A DNA stretch of 64,000 bases from NCBI GenBank assembly GCA_030544235.1, contig CM060468.1, positions 10,446,258-10,510,257 on the forward strand, read 5' to 3'. The position numbers were made by a program, and so were the translations under genes. The stretch is from Lepturacanthus savala. Taxonomy: Eukaryota > Chordata > Actinopteri > Scombriformes > Trichiuridae. Shown here in pieces: positions 13,506-28,637 of the stretch; position 1 is the first letter of the stretch; each line of letters starts with the position of its first letter. A model generated the notes under the pieces. It was not told where the DNA came from. It saw nothing but the letters and a program-made list of their open reading frames with translations, and did no database searches.

Positions 13506-15289
13506 TAAGGACAGCCCCCACTGAAAAGGCTCTGATTAACTCGTTACATACAGTGCATACATATTAGTATATTTTTACAGTTTTGATTTATAGAGGTCAA
13601 CACTGAGAAGTGCAGGGTGACGAACAAGGGAGGCCTCCAGACCCCAATTTGCAGAATCTGTGATGCTGTACGTTTCATTGCATGTCAGTTCATCTGTGTT
13701 GTGTATATTTGCTAAAGAGAACATTTGCATATGCAACATGCACAGTACATTGTTCCAAGAGCATTTCAGATGGAAATAGTGTCTCATTCCCACCACCGTA
13801 TATATCCCCAGGGTCTGCGCCTTCTTGTAATCATTTACCGCATGTATATGCTCTCAATAATCAATTCAGACAAGTTCACACAATACAACGCTTCTACAGC
13901 AGTGTGCCAAAGTTACAGCAATGAGCAGTGCGAAAGTAAAACAAACATCTGCAGTCTTAGTGCATCCAGGATCACACAATGATAAAAGCAACAGTCAGAG
14001 TGTGATTAAAGGCTCTACTGAAAGAGCGCTACTTGAGTACTGAGTATCTATGAACAGATCTGGGTTAGCTTAGAAACACCTGTATTCAGGTCACACGCAT
14101 ATGGGAACAAAGGGATTTAAAATAAAAAAAATAAAAACATTCATATAATACAAAGGCTTATCACAAACTACACTTCATCATACAGTACAGAAACAAAATG
14201 CATAATTTGACATATCTCTCTAATAAATAATATAGAAAAAAAACATACAGGCATGATGAACAAATAACATTTGAAAAGTAATTATTTAAAAAAAATCATG
14301 ATAATAATAAAGCAAAAGGAAGCAAAGTGCATATGCTGGTTGGTTTAGGCACTAAGTCATTTTTTGAATGACTCCCCTCTCACCTGTTATCTCACAAATC
14401 CTTAAATTACTGAAACATGTCTTGTGGAAATGGGAAAAATGTGCGTTGAAGTAAAACATAAAGTAAATGCACGGATTACCCAACAAGCGTAGAATGCGCT
14501 CTTTGTTTGTAATTGATTCCCCATCAGACATGAGAACACAAATTGTGGGAAATGCTGATCAATATCTCTGCTTTTCACTTATACTTTCGTTGGCATGACT
14601 CTTTTTTTTTGTAACATTGATTTTAGATTAAATAAAGCTGCATGCAATCAACTCTGCATGTGCTGAGTCTGCCAACCTATTCATATTAGCATTGATGCCT
14701 TAAACGACTGGAACCTGTGTGTGCAGGAAAAACTGCCGTAAACACATCTACACAGATACATTCTACACACAGGCAACATAAAGATACCTAAAACCTAAAG
14801 GGACACTGACAGTTTTCAACATAATCTCTTTCTATCTCAATTAGGGAAATAGTTTGAAAAACAACAGCCGTTGTTTTTAATGTCCTCAGTGTCTCTGTGG
14901 TGCAGCTTCAAAAATCAGATGTTTTTCTGGAAACATCTTATTCAAAGCGATGGATTTTTCCTTGAAAGATATAGTCGACCATTCTGATCCAATACACTTT
15001 TATGACAAATTCCGCATTATATCCACTCGCCATTGGCGATCTAAAATAAAGACACCTATTCCAGGTGATCAATAAGCCATGCAGTTTCTGAATCTGTCTT
15101 TAGAACCACATTTCAGTGAAATATTTTCATAATATAACAAAGGTCACAGAACAAGATGAAGGCTGGTCCCTTTTGAAATCCTTGACCAGCCCAGCCAAGA
15201 ATTAAATGGTTCGTCCAATCAGGTGCATCCAGGAAGAAGGTTGCGCACCTACTGAAGGGAGGGATGTTTTTATAAAGGTGTTTAATTCA
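13506..15289. other. non-coding sequence, no gene seen
   Basis: AT-rich, complex sequence with a few A runs. No family signature in any frame. Confidence 0.4.
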
Positions 15290-15515
15290 AATGTCAGAAG
15301 TCTTTCTCCAGATTGTGAACTCCACCTTTAATTATGTTTTTAAAAAGTCAACAATTTCAGGGTCATAGGTCATAATAGTCATTTATCACATTAGCGATGT
15401 ATGGGGTTTATTTCTGATTAGTTTAAAGTTATCTTCATTGAAAAAAGAAAAACAGTGCTTTTCTTTCAAAAATAAGACATTTCTAAGTGACCCCAAACAT
15501 TTGAATGGTAGTGTA
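15290..15515. mobile_element. truncated Tc1-type inverted-repeat element (one end)
   Basis: Ends GTGACCCCAAACATTTGAAT followed by GGTAGTGTA, and carries upstream GTCATTTATCACATTAG and TTTCAAAAATAAGACATTTC. The same end and internal order occur in the fuller copy at 59121-59543. The left terminus is not recognisable. Confidence 0.65.
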
Positions 15516-15639
15516 TATTGCATATACTGTAGATTTATTGGTGGCATTGCTCATCACCTCAGCCAGTGCCTAATGATTTTTAGGGTCACAGGCCTCTAAA
15601 AATCATCAGACAGACACACACACACATCCAGCATGGTAC

Positions 15640-17230
15640 TGTGAGCTAGAAAGACAATGCCTAATTAACCTTCCATAAAGTTTGATTAAAGATAGGCTGC
15701 CATCATCGTTTTGTCTTCAACGTGAACAGTTCGGAGAGTGCTGCAGAAACGATAGAATAATCCCGAATGCACAGAAAACAGTCCAAAGAACGAGATCACA
15801 ACAGCTTAGTTTATTTGTAGTCATTTCCGTTTGATTTCATGCCTTGTCAGCTATTCGCGGGGCGGCCCGATAAACAATAAAATCTGCATTCTCTTTAAAC
15901 TTGGCCTGTTTCCTACAAAATACAAAGTGGTCCTCTGCCAATACACAAGCCCTCAACATAAGGCTGTTTTACCTTCAGAGGATCTCCCGTTGCAGCCAGA
16001 TGCACGTTATGATTTGTATTTCCTGGACACATCTCTATTCATCCCAATAACATGCTGAAGGATATGCAGCATAATCCCTGCATTAACATGAATTTTCACA
16101 TGAAGGGCACTGCTTCAAACAATTGCTTTGCTGAAAGTTTAGTTTCCTCAGAAGAATCATTTATTCCCAGAGAAAAAAAATGGATGTTTTTGGGTGTTTT
16201 TTTAGGATATGGAAGAGATTATGCCAATGGACAGCAGCTTGAAATGCGGCGTGCCAAGGGGTCTTAAATCGAAGAATTTGTTTTCCTGCATGAACAAAGG
16301 CAATAATAATAACAAACAATGGTAAAGCATGATCTTAGAGAGAACAGAAGTGCAGGCCCAAGCATTCTAGCAATTTCGCGTGGGATTCGATTTGTTGGCT
16401 GATTTGAAGGCCTGTGACAGTAGACGCAGGTTGCACCAGGCAACGTAAACTGACACACAGAGCATACAAATTGACTAAACAGTCAAATTCAACTGATGCA
16501 TGCTGAATAGCAAATGACATCCACCAATGTATTTTTCAAAGCAGCGAACACTTTCTTGGCACAGGCTCCCTCTATCTGTCTCCCTTGATTTTGCTCAGCG
16601 ACACGTAACACATGTACACAACTACAGCTTGTTTATGCACAATATCCAATGTCAAAGTTTTTGTCTGATGGATTTTTATGCAAAAGTTTAGCAGCTCTGG
16701 CACAGACTCGCCGGCTCCTTCAGAAGAGACGGAGATGATAACAATGCCGAATAGATTATGTCCTTTCATTGGAATTTCGCTTGATAACCTTTAGACTTAC
16801 AGATCACATTTTGCACTGATAAGATGTGGGGTGTAATTGCAGAGCACCACGCTGGCGTCTCGTTGAATTTTAAATACAACTGGCAGCATTTTTTGATTGT
16901 TACCCAAAGAGTGAAAAGAGACGTATCGTATTTCTTGCAATTTCCTGTCAGTTGTCTATGGGGAATATGGTCAAAGGTCCAAAATTGAGGTGAATATATG
17001 AATGCTCGCCTGGAAGTCAGAAGCCCAGACTTCAGCCTGCTCTGAATTATTTGTTTGCAGAGTTATCTCTGTTTCCTCTTCCTGATGCCAGATTGTCCGC
17101 GTATGCCCACAGACAGACGCCTGGTCTGAGTTTGTTGTTTCTTTGTACAGGATGTTTGCATTGCCCACTCTGATATTTCGGGCTCAGACATGTACAGATG
17201 TATTTGAGAAGTTGATTATGATCTTTAATC
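15640..17230. other. complex non-repetitive sequence, candidate conserved non-coding region
   Basis: High-complexity sequence with homeodomain-like AATTA cores and no simple repeats, unlike its surroundings. No open frame with family similarity. Conservation is an inference from texture only. Confidence 0.25.
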
Positions 17231-18600
17231 GATCTATCATCTAATCGATGTATAGTTTCTATATTAATTTCAGACAGGTTAGAAATATCTCAGTTTACAC
17301 TGATTGATCAGGTGAGCGTTTGGAACATTTTTGATTTTATTTATGAATCGTAAAACTTAGAGTTATGAATTCTTACTTTTATGTGTTGAGGTAGAGTTGT
17401 TCCATATGTATTAAGAGTGAATGTTTTTGTTATCTCTTTCCTTCAAAACTTTACTTTTTTTTTTCTTTTCCATATGAAATCACCCTAAACAAGGAATTTC
17501 CATCTGTTTGATGTGTGCTTCTCCCTTTCTCCCTCCCTCTTCTTGCATCTCCTTTCCATATTAACAGAGACACTCTTCTTCTGTCTACCTATCTGTGTAG
17601 TGAGCTATTCCTGAGGGGAAAGCGTGGCGCTTCAACACCTTACGCTTTCCAAGTTAAAAATAGTGCTCTCCAGCAAACGAAAAGGTTATCCAATTAAAAG
17701 TAATTGCCTGGGAAGAGAAATGGATGTGCTGTTCATTCTGGGAGGGGGAAAAAAAAAAAAAAAGATAAATAAATAAATAAATAATCACAACAAGTAGCCC
17801 ACAGCGTCTGTTATTGCATTATTCAGCGTGATGTCCCCTCAATCTACATCCCCCCTGGTCCTTTCCCTGTCTCCCTTTTTCTCATATTTTAGCATAAAAA
17901 TAAACACATCAAAGATGTTTTAACTTGTAATTTAGAGAAAGACGTGATCACGTTTGAATAGGACGAAGAGAACGTGGTGACTGCAGGCAGTGAATATTAA
18001 AGGGAAAAAAAGAAAACTGCTTTTAATCATGATGATGATGAACTATTGGACAGTATAATTCAGGTTGCATTTTAACCTGGCTTTTATTGCACCTATTTTT
18101 GGTGCACATTTAACACATTCTATTTTTTTTTCCATCTGGCACATTTGTATGCTTTGATTTTTACTACTCAACACTGTGCTTGTTTGGTCATATCACTCTC
18201 TGAAATGTGACAGATGGGTTAGAATAAACAACAGGGGGAGTATGAAGGCGCACAGACAAAAAGAAAGTCTTTATTTTTACCCCTTGACTGAAACACACAG
18301 ACTTGAGCAAAACTTAAATGCCCTGTAAATGCACCTCATCGATAGAAGGCCATCATTTCAGTCACTGTAGGACTGATGGCAGAAGGAGCAGGGCTTCCCC
18401 ACAGAGGAGTAACGTCTAGTCAGCAAAGGGTCGTGGACGCCACGTTAATAAAAGAAATGCAAAGGAGCGGCGCGTGGCGTGATTGAAAAGCCGCAAACAA
18501 TCAAAAAAGAGCCCCAAAAGGAGCTACATGCATCTGGAATGACAATGAGCTGCGACGAGAACAGAAGGAAGTGTGGCAGAGAGGAGGAGGGGGGGGGAAG
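17231..18600. other. non-coding sequence with A-run and AAAT microsatellite
   Basis: An A tract followed by (AAAT)n lies at about 17748-17784. No gene recognised. Confidence 0.4.
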
Positions 18601-18619
18601 ACGTGTTGCCAAAAGTAGA

Positions 18620-18990
18620 ACAGAGTCGTCGCCTCCTAGATTCTGTCTCCACCTTCTTCTGTCTCCCCCCTCTTCTTTACACAACATTTTCAGCTGTGTG
18701 ATCCCGCCTTTCCCCATCCCTCCTCTCCTGCTCCTCTTCCGCTTTCCCTCTCATCTCTATTTCTATCCTGTTTCTTTTTTTTTCCCCGGTTTTCTGTTCT
18801 TCCTCCCGTTCCCGTCTCCCCTTCTCTCACCCCGTTCTCAACTCTCTCTCTCTCTCGCTCCCGTCGCTCTCCTCTCTCTGTCAGTCATCTGCCTCTCCGT
18901 TGCCGCCGTTTTCACCCACTTCCTCCGGCCTGTTGCATTATTCAGCTGCACATCCTTTATTTTCCTCCCTCCCTCCCTCCTGCCGCCTTG
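18620..18990. repeat. long polypyrimidine tract (C/T-rich plus strand)
   Basis: About 370 bp with very few purines on the plus strand (CTCCT, CCCTC, TTTCC blocks, (CT)n at 18844-18858, CCCT repeats near 18966-18981). The 170-codon open frame across it is a composition artefact. Such tracts can form triplex DNA. Confidence 0.6.
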
Positions 18991-21900
18991 AGATTTCTAT
19001 AAGTGGCCATAGGGAGGGGGAATGGATGGTCCAAGTCGGCCATTTATCCCGATTTGCTGTCAAACATCTGAGTGATGCCCATTCAGTATGATGGAGCGGG
19101 GGTTGATGGGGACTGGGGGGAGGGCAGATGAAAGCAAAGAGATGCGTCGGGTCCGGGAGTCGGAGGACATCTCGTCTTTATCGCTCCCCACCAGAGGCCT
19201 GTCTGGTGGCTCTTGGCCTTTTTTAAACTGTTGAAATGTGGCGCCCTCAAGGCCCGGTGACGGAGCGTCTCTGTATATGTACAGGAGATTGAGATTTTTT
19301 TTTTTTTTTTATCGGGGCGTGTGAGGATGTTTTTTTTTTTTGTTTTGTTTTTTTTTCTCTCCTCTTTATCAAGTGACTGAGAAAAGGTTGGACAAGTCCT
19401 CGTCCCTGAGAGATTATTCTCTTTCTTGTCTGAGTCTCTTTCCGGGAGAAACTGTTTGGCAGCGCTGAAGAGGGGCAGTTATGACCTGGAATCACCACCT
19501 TACTGGAATGGTACCTACCTATTATAAAAGCTGCAATGTACACACACACACAAAAGAGACTGACACACAAAAGAGACTGGCACACAACCGCACCTTGCCA
19601 CTTCAGTAGCATGGCCAGTGGCAGACTCAGTGATACAGCCAATGCCAAGAGAGGAGCTTAACTCTCAGCACCTTGGACAGCACTCACTCAAAAGCTTACA
19701 AAGTGTGCGTGCATGCGTGTGTGCGTGTGTGCGTGCGCGTGTGTGTGTGTGTGATTAAGCCATTTTTCTATACACGGCTGTGACAGGCATATATCAGGAA
19801 AAAAAAAGAGCTTTATCCAGCACTGCATTCTACACTGCTACAGTCCTTCGTGCCTTGCTCCATAAAGCTGCTGCCTGATGTGAAATGACTCAAGAATCAA
19901 ATGCGTTTCCAAAATGAAGACAGAGGACAGAAGATTGTGTCAATTATTATTATTATTATTGCTTCAGCCAAGGCCTCTGTTTTGCTATTTAATCTTCAAC
20001 GAGAGTCTAACTCAGTTCAAATGGGGTTAATGGCCGTTCCTCCAGAGATGGTGTTGATTTACAGTGTTCATCCATAACCCTTTTAAAGGCCTAGATTGTG
20101 CTGACTTTCCTGTATTTATGTTGATTTTCTCACTCATTTTAGCAATCAGCATTAAGTGCCGTACACCGAGTGATTCGGGAGAACCTTAACTTTCCGCCTG
20201 GTTCACTTAAAATCCCGTTTTTTTTCCATGTGTTACATGTGATTTGTCTGAATTTAAATGTTTTAAAAATTCCTCTAAATAAAAAATGTTGCATTCTTAC
20301 TGTGAACTCAGACAGAGCCCCAGGAAGTTTTTTTTTTCTTTTTCTTTTGTTTGATTTATATTCTTCAGAAAGTTGTTCTTAGATGTTTTAGACTTAAAAA
20401 AAAACTCTATATCAAACTCTTCCCGAGAAAGTAAGATCTATTTTTGATTTGATTTATTTTTTTCCATTTAAAATATTTTTTTTTCTGTTCTATTGAGAAA
20501 CAGGTGTTCCAATATTTCACTTACTGACCATATAGATGTCATAAAAGTTCATAGTAAATAGAAACCTTATTATCATGATCTAACCATCATGCTGATTGGT
20601 GGGTTAGACCCAAACCTGTGTTGACTGGGAAACTGGGAATTAGCCCCTGTTTGCTTCAAGGAAGAAAACACATGGATTTTCTTGATGAAGCAATGTTGCC
20701 AAGAAGAGACAACGTAACCACGGTTACTATGCCACTTCAATATCACCAGTGGAAATCTCCATTCCATGTCCGTTTTTATAGCATTTGGATAGGATCGGTG
20801 TCATAAACGACAGTGACGGTGCACTCGTTGTACAAGTCACTGCAGATAAGCACATATATATTGTACGTGATCAAACCACATTAAGCTTTAATTATATTAT
20901 CTTGACTGAGTTATGATGTTTACATCCTGCATATATACAGTGGGCCACTCATACACTTGGAGAACTGCACTTACAGCCTTCTATTTAACCTTGTTTCATT
21001 ACTGAGAATGAAGCATCTTCCATGCAGTCGTATTGTTTATGTTCCACTTTGGCAGCAAAGTCTTGTGCTGTGCAGGTTTTCAGTGGAGATCACTTTGCTC
21101 GATATGATGCTGAATAATATCAACAACTCTCTTAACATCTTCTTCAACTACAAACAGTCCAGGCCAGCGTCCGGTAGCTTTCACCTTCACAAAATTCATC
21201 CTGTTTCAAATTCAGTGAAATAATTGTACATGTTTTGTATGCTGTATCGACAAAAAATATCAACACAGGAACCTGAATCCATTCACACACAGACATAATC
21301 AGATGTTTACGTCTGTCATTCATGCATAATGTAAACTGGCTGTTCACCTCCACTCCCACATGCAATTGCACTCACACATTAGCGCTTCTCTCACGTAAGC
21401 AGCAGTCACATGCACAGCAACATTTCCATGTAGACATCAGTTCCTCACAGCTAATGCACACGATCAGTTTGTCACCCAGTTTCCAATGAGCTTTCCCTGG
21501 AAATGCATTACCCTGCCGATGTTTGGTCCAGCCCCGAACACCAAACTACACGCAGCTCTCTCTAATTGATAATGTAACTGGATGACATATGCTCAGTTGT
21601 TGCAGCATCAACACTAAAACGCAACGCTTCCCCACAAGTTTTTCACCCTGCAGCTAATTAATGCTCCATATAGCAACACGCCAGTCACTCAGTCCAAAGC
21701 ATATGAAGTGAGTTCACTGGATTCCCACGCTTCATTTGCACTAACAAACAACAAGAATGTCTGGCAGATGGCAAAAACAAAAAAAAACTAAAAAAAAAAA
21801 AAACAGAAAAAACATGAGTAATATTAACAACTGACAAATAAAGGGAAATGGGCTTTGATGTTGTAAATATGACACATACGCCATGTCAAAAGCACACAAT

Positions 21901-23930
21901 GCTCGTTCAAGTTCCATTATGAAAAAGTGTGTGTGTACACACTCTCCATTTTTAGGATGTTTCATTGCAAACAATCATTCAATGAGCGTAGTTTGCAAAA
22001 TACATGGATTGATTCATCCATCGAGCTGAATGCAGCGTACACGCTCTGAACCGCTGAAAGAATGGCATTGACATGTGTATATATATAACCACCATTCCTG
22101 TATCCAACACAGAGGCAGCAGATCAGGAAACAGTCATTTTACTGACAAACCATTTTGCCGTTTAGGGTTTTTCTTTTGTACTGAACCGATTACCACAGAG
22201 AACCTTGGAAACAAAGGAAAATTATACTATAAAGAGCACAAGGAGGAGTTAAGAGTACAAGAATAAAACCAACCATGTAATCTTCTTCTTAAGGTAATTG
22301 TTGAGAATTATAGGCTAAAGCTGTATTGTTCAGAAAAGAGCTCTGAAGAAGGCTTATATAATTATCACCCAAATTACTTCATGTAATATGGTGCAATATA
22401 TGATCTGCTTCCAATATGGAAGAGAGCATATATTTTATATCAGGACATATTTTTTGGAATTTTAAAAATCAAAATTCTTTTCTTTTTTTTTTTCTTCTCT
22501 GATTTAACTTTTTTTTTTTCCACAGAGGCTGTGTCTTGCTCTCTCTGTTGGTTTCTTCTTGTTGCATTTAAGCGGTTTCTCTTGTCTTATTTCTTTCTCT
22601 CTTTCTCTCGCTGGCTGTCTCCAGCATTATGCTAACACATTTAAAGGCAGGCTCCTGCTGTGTGGAGTAATCCTTCAGTGGAGCTGCACTCCGTTAATGT
22701 GACTGCGGGGCCCGAGTGTTCTCGCAAACCGATCTATCTCTGGGATGCCACCAACCTCAAGGTTAAACCAGGGTCACGCACGGGCTCACATGCATGGACT
22801 GCACCCCAAACACAATACACACATCCACACACATATAGTATAGTTCCACTGTTTTAAGATCGGAAAAAGATGTTTGGATACATTTTCTATACCCATAAAC
22901 AATGCCCATTTTATCATAGACACATATACATACTGACATCCATGCACACACACACACACACACACAAATGTATGTATATAGTAACACAGCAATGTGGCAA
23001 TCATAAAGAGAAAACATGCATGAAATACCCACACATAAGGGCAGAATTTCAAGGTCGAGCTCTTGTCATTTGCAGAACAATTGACCTCTTGGACAAGGTT
23101 CTTAAGATTTGTGCTATAAACCTAGAACACAGGTGTTCCGTGTTCCCCTTTGCTGTCCAGTAATGTCAAAGAATCATTTAGGAAGGATTTGGTCACTGTA
23201 CCCATCTGAGTTACAGCTCGGTTGATTTCATCAGGATCTGAGGCACATGGAATCTGACGTTTATGTAATGAGACTGTTATTACACAGCAGGTCCTGCAGG
23301 GTTTCGATTCCAAGAAAAGCACAGAAAGCAAAGCCGTATTATGCAATGAACACAGTAGTTAAAAAGGAGAGGGACCATCACCGGGAATATTGATGTTGTG
23401 TGTCTACTGTTTAGCCGGCCATAGTGTTAATTGCAGACAGCCACGCCACCTCCATGACATAGATCACATGTTCCTCACCGCCACGTGATGTATGGGAGGT
23501 TCATGCTTTCCATCTGTACCACTTCCACTGTGTAGGCGGCAGAAAGAAGTGGCTACTTAACAATATAGATATCATATCCTTTTTGTGATTTTTGTGATTT
23601 TTTAAAATACATTTATAATGTCACACTGTGTGTCTATGTTAAATATGGTTGAAATCAGAATTCAGAATGTCAGTCAATAACAGAAAAATAGGTATAATTA
23701 TACAAATGTAAAGGAGGTAGATACTTAAATACCACAGTTAAAAATATCACAAAACCACAACTTAAAAGGTTTCTGCATTCCGGGGGGGGGGGAGTGTAGT
23801 CTGAAGGCACAGCTTAACACATCATAGTTGATCTCAAAAGTTACAAAATAAAACACGTATATATCCTGTACCCTGTGCTTCTGTGCCAAAGGTTCTTTTT
23901 GATCATCCATGTTTATATGTGTTCAGTAAG
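18991..23930. other. non-coding region, no gene supported
   Basis: Contains T runs near 19297 and 19330, a GT/GC tract at 19703-19753, ATT repeats near 19945, CA at 22947-22967 and a G run at about 23783. The sequence at 18990-19210 is complex and GC-richer. One exon-like stretch at about 22668-22760 is discussed in the findings. Confidence 0.4.
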
Positions 23931-23939
23931 TTCTTTTTA

Positions 23940-24440
23940 ATCTTCCTTTTTTTGTTGGCTAGGCTGCTGCTTAACATGCTCAGGAAGGTCTCAAGCTCAA
24001 AATACAGCTGGATCAACACCAAAATACACATCTTTAACTCCAACCGAAGCAGGAGATGCAGTATGGATCAGAGACATGGAGAACCGCAGAACACACAACA
24101 AGCAGGCTGCAAACATTCATTAACATCTGCCTCGGGAGAATACTTAACATCTGGTGGGGAGACAAAGTAAGCAATGTGAACCTGTGGAAAATAACAACCC
24201 GGGATCCCATTGACTTACAAATACAAAGGAGAAAGCGAAGATGAATTGGACGGACCGTTGGAAAACCTGCCATGAACATCACCAGACATGCCCTGAAATA
24301 GAAGAGCCAAGGAACAGTTCAGGATCTACAGGTGATATAAGCAAAAATGCTCCCCCAAGGTTTCAGCCAGCTCTGAATGGCATCAGATTGCCCTCACATG
24401 CCTACAAACAACCATCTGTTGGTGGCCTTTTTTGCCTCAT
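23940..24440 (+). mobile_element. decayed RTE-like LINE, 3' part of reverse-transcriptase ORF
   Basis: The frame around 24053-24244 reads MQYGSETWRTAEHTTSRLQT, FINICLGRILNIWW and then NLWKITTRDPIDLQIQRRKR. This is the S-E-T-W ... L-Q-T-F-I-N ... R-I-L-N-I-x-W ... W-I-G module near the C-terminus of RTE-type endonuclease/reverse transcriptases. The next frame continues MNWTDR (W-I-G-R-T-V in the shifted frame) and N-I-T-R-H-A-L. Frameshifted and dead. Confidence 0.78.
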
Positions 24441-24748
24441 GGGTTGTTTATACCATCCACTTGCATATTTTGAGTTATACTGTAGGCGGGGTTGAATAGA
24501 AAAAAATAGAACTTTCTATTTTGAGTAAAGAGCAGGAAAAACTCTAAACCTGTCCAAATGTTTGCTTACATAACCTTTCGAAACTTGCAAAAGTCTACAG
24601 ATGGCCCGCTTCCGAAAGTGATTTCGGGCAGTAACAAAGAACCAACTTTTTTTTTTTTTTTTTGTTTGATTCATAGAATGGATCACACATTCTTTCAGCG
24701 TCCTGTGTAAACCTGTTGAACTATAAGGCTCTGAAAATAAATAAATAA

Positions 24749-26964
<2,216 letters not shown>

Positions 26965-26969
26965 ACTAG

Positions 26970-27545
26970 GTAAAAGTGGCAATTCTACACTGAAAATAAA
27001 CATAGCATAAAAGTTTTTTTGCCTTTTAAAAATGTATTTTCCTTAAATTTAGTGGTGCTTCGCGCTGTTGCCTCATAGCAAGAAGGTTGCAGGTTCAAGA
27101 CCTTGGTCTGGGACCTTTCTGTGTGGAGTTTGCATGTTCTCCCTGTGTCTGCGTGGGTTCTCTCTGGGTTCTATGGCTTCCTCCCACAGTCCAAAAACAT
27201 ACTGAAGTTAATTGGAGACTGTAAATTGCCCATATGTGTGAGTGAATGGTGTGTGTGCTCCATGATAGGCTGGCGACCATCCTGAGTGGATCTCTGCCTC
27301 TCGCCTGTAATGCGTTAGGATTGGCAGACCTCGCGACCCCTTCTATACCCTAAGCGGGTAAAGAAGATGACTGACTGATGTCAAGTAAGAACAATTGTTT
27401 TACAATATACAAAATTACTCCAGCTACACAGTTATATTTTACTGACACTGACAGTGTTGCAAGAGAACAAAAGTATCTCTCAAAGGGTAAAAAGGAGAAT
27501 GGGACCAAAAGAAAATGATGAAACTGAATTGTATGTGATCATAAA
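26970..27545. repeat. local duplication block A, interrupted by a short retroelement
   Basis: The left part (GTAAAAGTGGCAATTCTACA onward) and right part (GACAGTGTTGCAAGAGAACA onward) match the two halves of 27957-28165. In block A they are separated by the tRNA-type repeat at 27057-27378; in the other copy they are nearly continuous. Confidence 0.75.
27057..27378 (+). mobile_element. tRNA-type short interspersed repeat, copy 1
   Basis: Contains CTGTTGCCTCATAGCAAGAA, GCAGGTTCAAGACC (B-box-like), TGTGGAGTTTGCATGTTCTC, CTTCCTCCCACAGTCCAAAA and GGCTGGCGACC. The head is diverged. It sits inside one of two duplicated blocks. Confidence 0.85.
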
Positions 27546-27692
27546 TCTTAAATTAGCTTTTAAATGCACTGTTTTCATGTCCATATCTAAATATAAGCTA
27601 TAGTGCAGGTGTTACATATATAAATATAACGGACCTTCCAAATGAAGTAAACTCAACAGCCTTCTAATTGGTACCCTTCATTTAAAACAAGC

Positions 27693-27905
27693 CATTAAAA
27701 TGTTACTATATATTATATAAAAAATAAATCTTTCATATTTAATGTTTTAAAACATATCAAAAACATGACTGCATGAAATAATATGTCTGACTACACAAGT
27801 TGAGTACTATTGGGTTTATTTGGAGGACTTACCCTTTCTGGTCACTTCTTTATGAAAGTGCAGATAATAATGAAGGAGCCTTTTAATTTTCTTATTAATG
27901 CATTA
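27693..27905. repeat. local duplication block C, paralogous to 30050-30245
   Basis: Shares ordered blocks with the other copy: TGTTACTATA-ATTATATAAA, AACATGACT, TGAAATAAT-TGTCTGACTAC, CTGATCACTTCTT / CTGGTCACTTCTT and AGTGCAGATAATAATGAA. Divergence is substantial with small indels. Confidence 0.72.
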
Positions 27906-27956
27906 ATCTATTTAAAGTAATATGTTTATAGTACTGCAAACAAGAGAGCACCCTGT

Positions 27957-28165
27957 GGTAAAAGTAGCAATTCCACACTGAAAATACAAAGCTTCAAGGT
28001 TTTTTTTTTTTTTTTTTTTCCTTTTTCTTTCCCTAAATTTCAGTGGTGGTGACCAATTTCGGCCAGTCAGTCATTTGCTTCCTGGCAATGACAGCGTTGT
28101 GCGAGAACAAAATTACCTCTCGAAGGGTAAAATGGGAAAATGGGACCAAAAAAAAAATAATGAAA
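27957..28165. repeat. local duplication block B (uninterrupted copy of block A)
   Basis: Begins GGTAAAAGTAGCAATTCCAC, passes CCTAAATTTCAGTGGTG and continues GACAGCGTTGTGCGAGAACA to GGGTAAAATGGGAAAATGGG. It corresponds to 26970-27545 without the inserted repeat. Confidence 0.75.
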
Positions 28166-28637
28166 ATGAACATATAATACGTTACCGAGGTAGGGAAATA
28201 AATGAAATATACACGAACACACACTTGACAAGGAGTAAAATGCAACACAGTTTTATGGAAATTTTGTATCCCAATTAAAAAAAAAAAAAAAGAAGAGTTA
28301 CTTTTTTTTTTTTGCTGTACTCATCCAGTGAGGCCTGGGCGCAATTTCGGAAAGCGGACTCAGAATTATTGACTCCACTTTATATATTTGTATAAACAAA
28401 TATTTTAACACTAATTTGGGTACAGCCCTGGGAGTTGAGAAAGGGGTGAGAAACAGAAAGGGGAATAAAGTCTGTTTGTTTATTTAAAGGTGTTACCAGA
28501 TTATATGTGTATGTGGACATGTTTTATGAGGTGTTGAGAAACTTACCATTTCAGTTAGTATATTTTATCGTATTTTTATTGTTGCTGTCATGGACTTTTA
28601 TGAGGAAAAACCTTAAATGTCTTATACGTTTCATATA

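Noticed and set aside
18479..18991. 170-codon plus-strand open frame
   Set aside because: It coincides with a polypyrimidine tract; the Ser/Pro/Leu/Phe-rich translation is composition-driven with no domain pattern.
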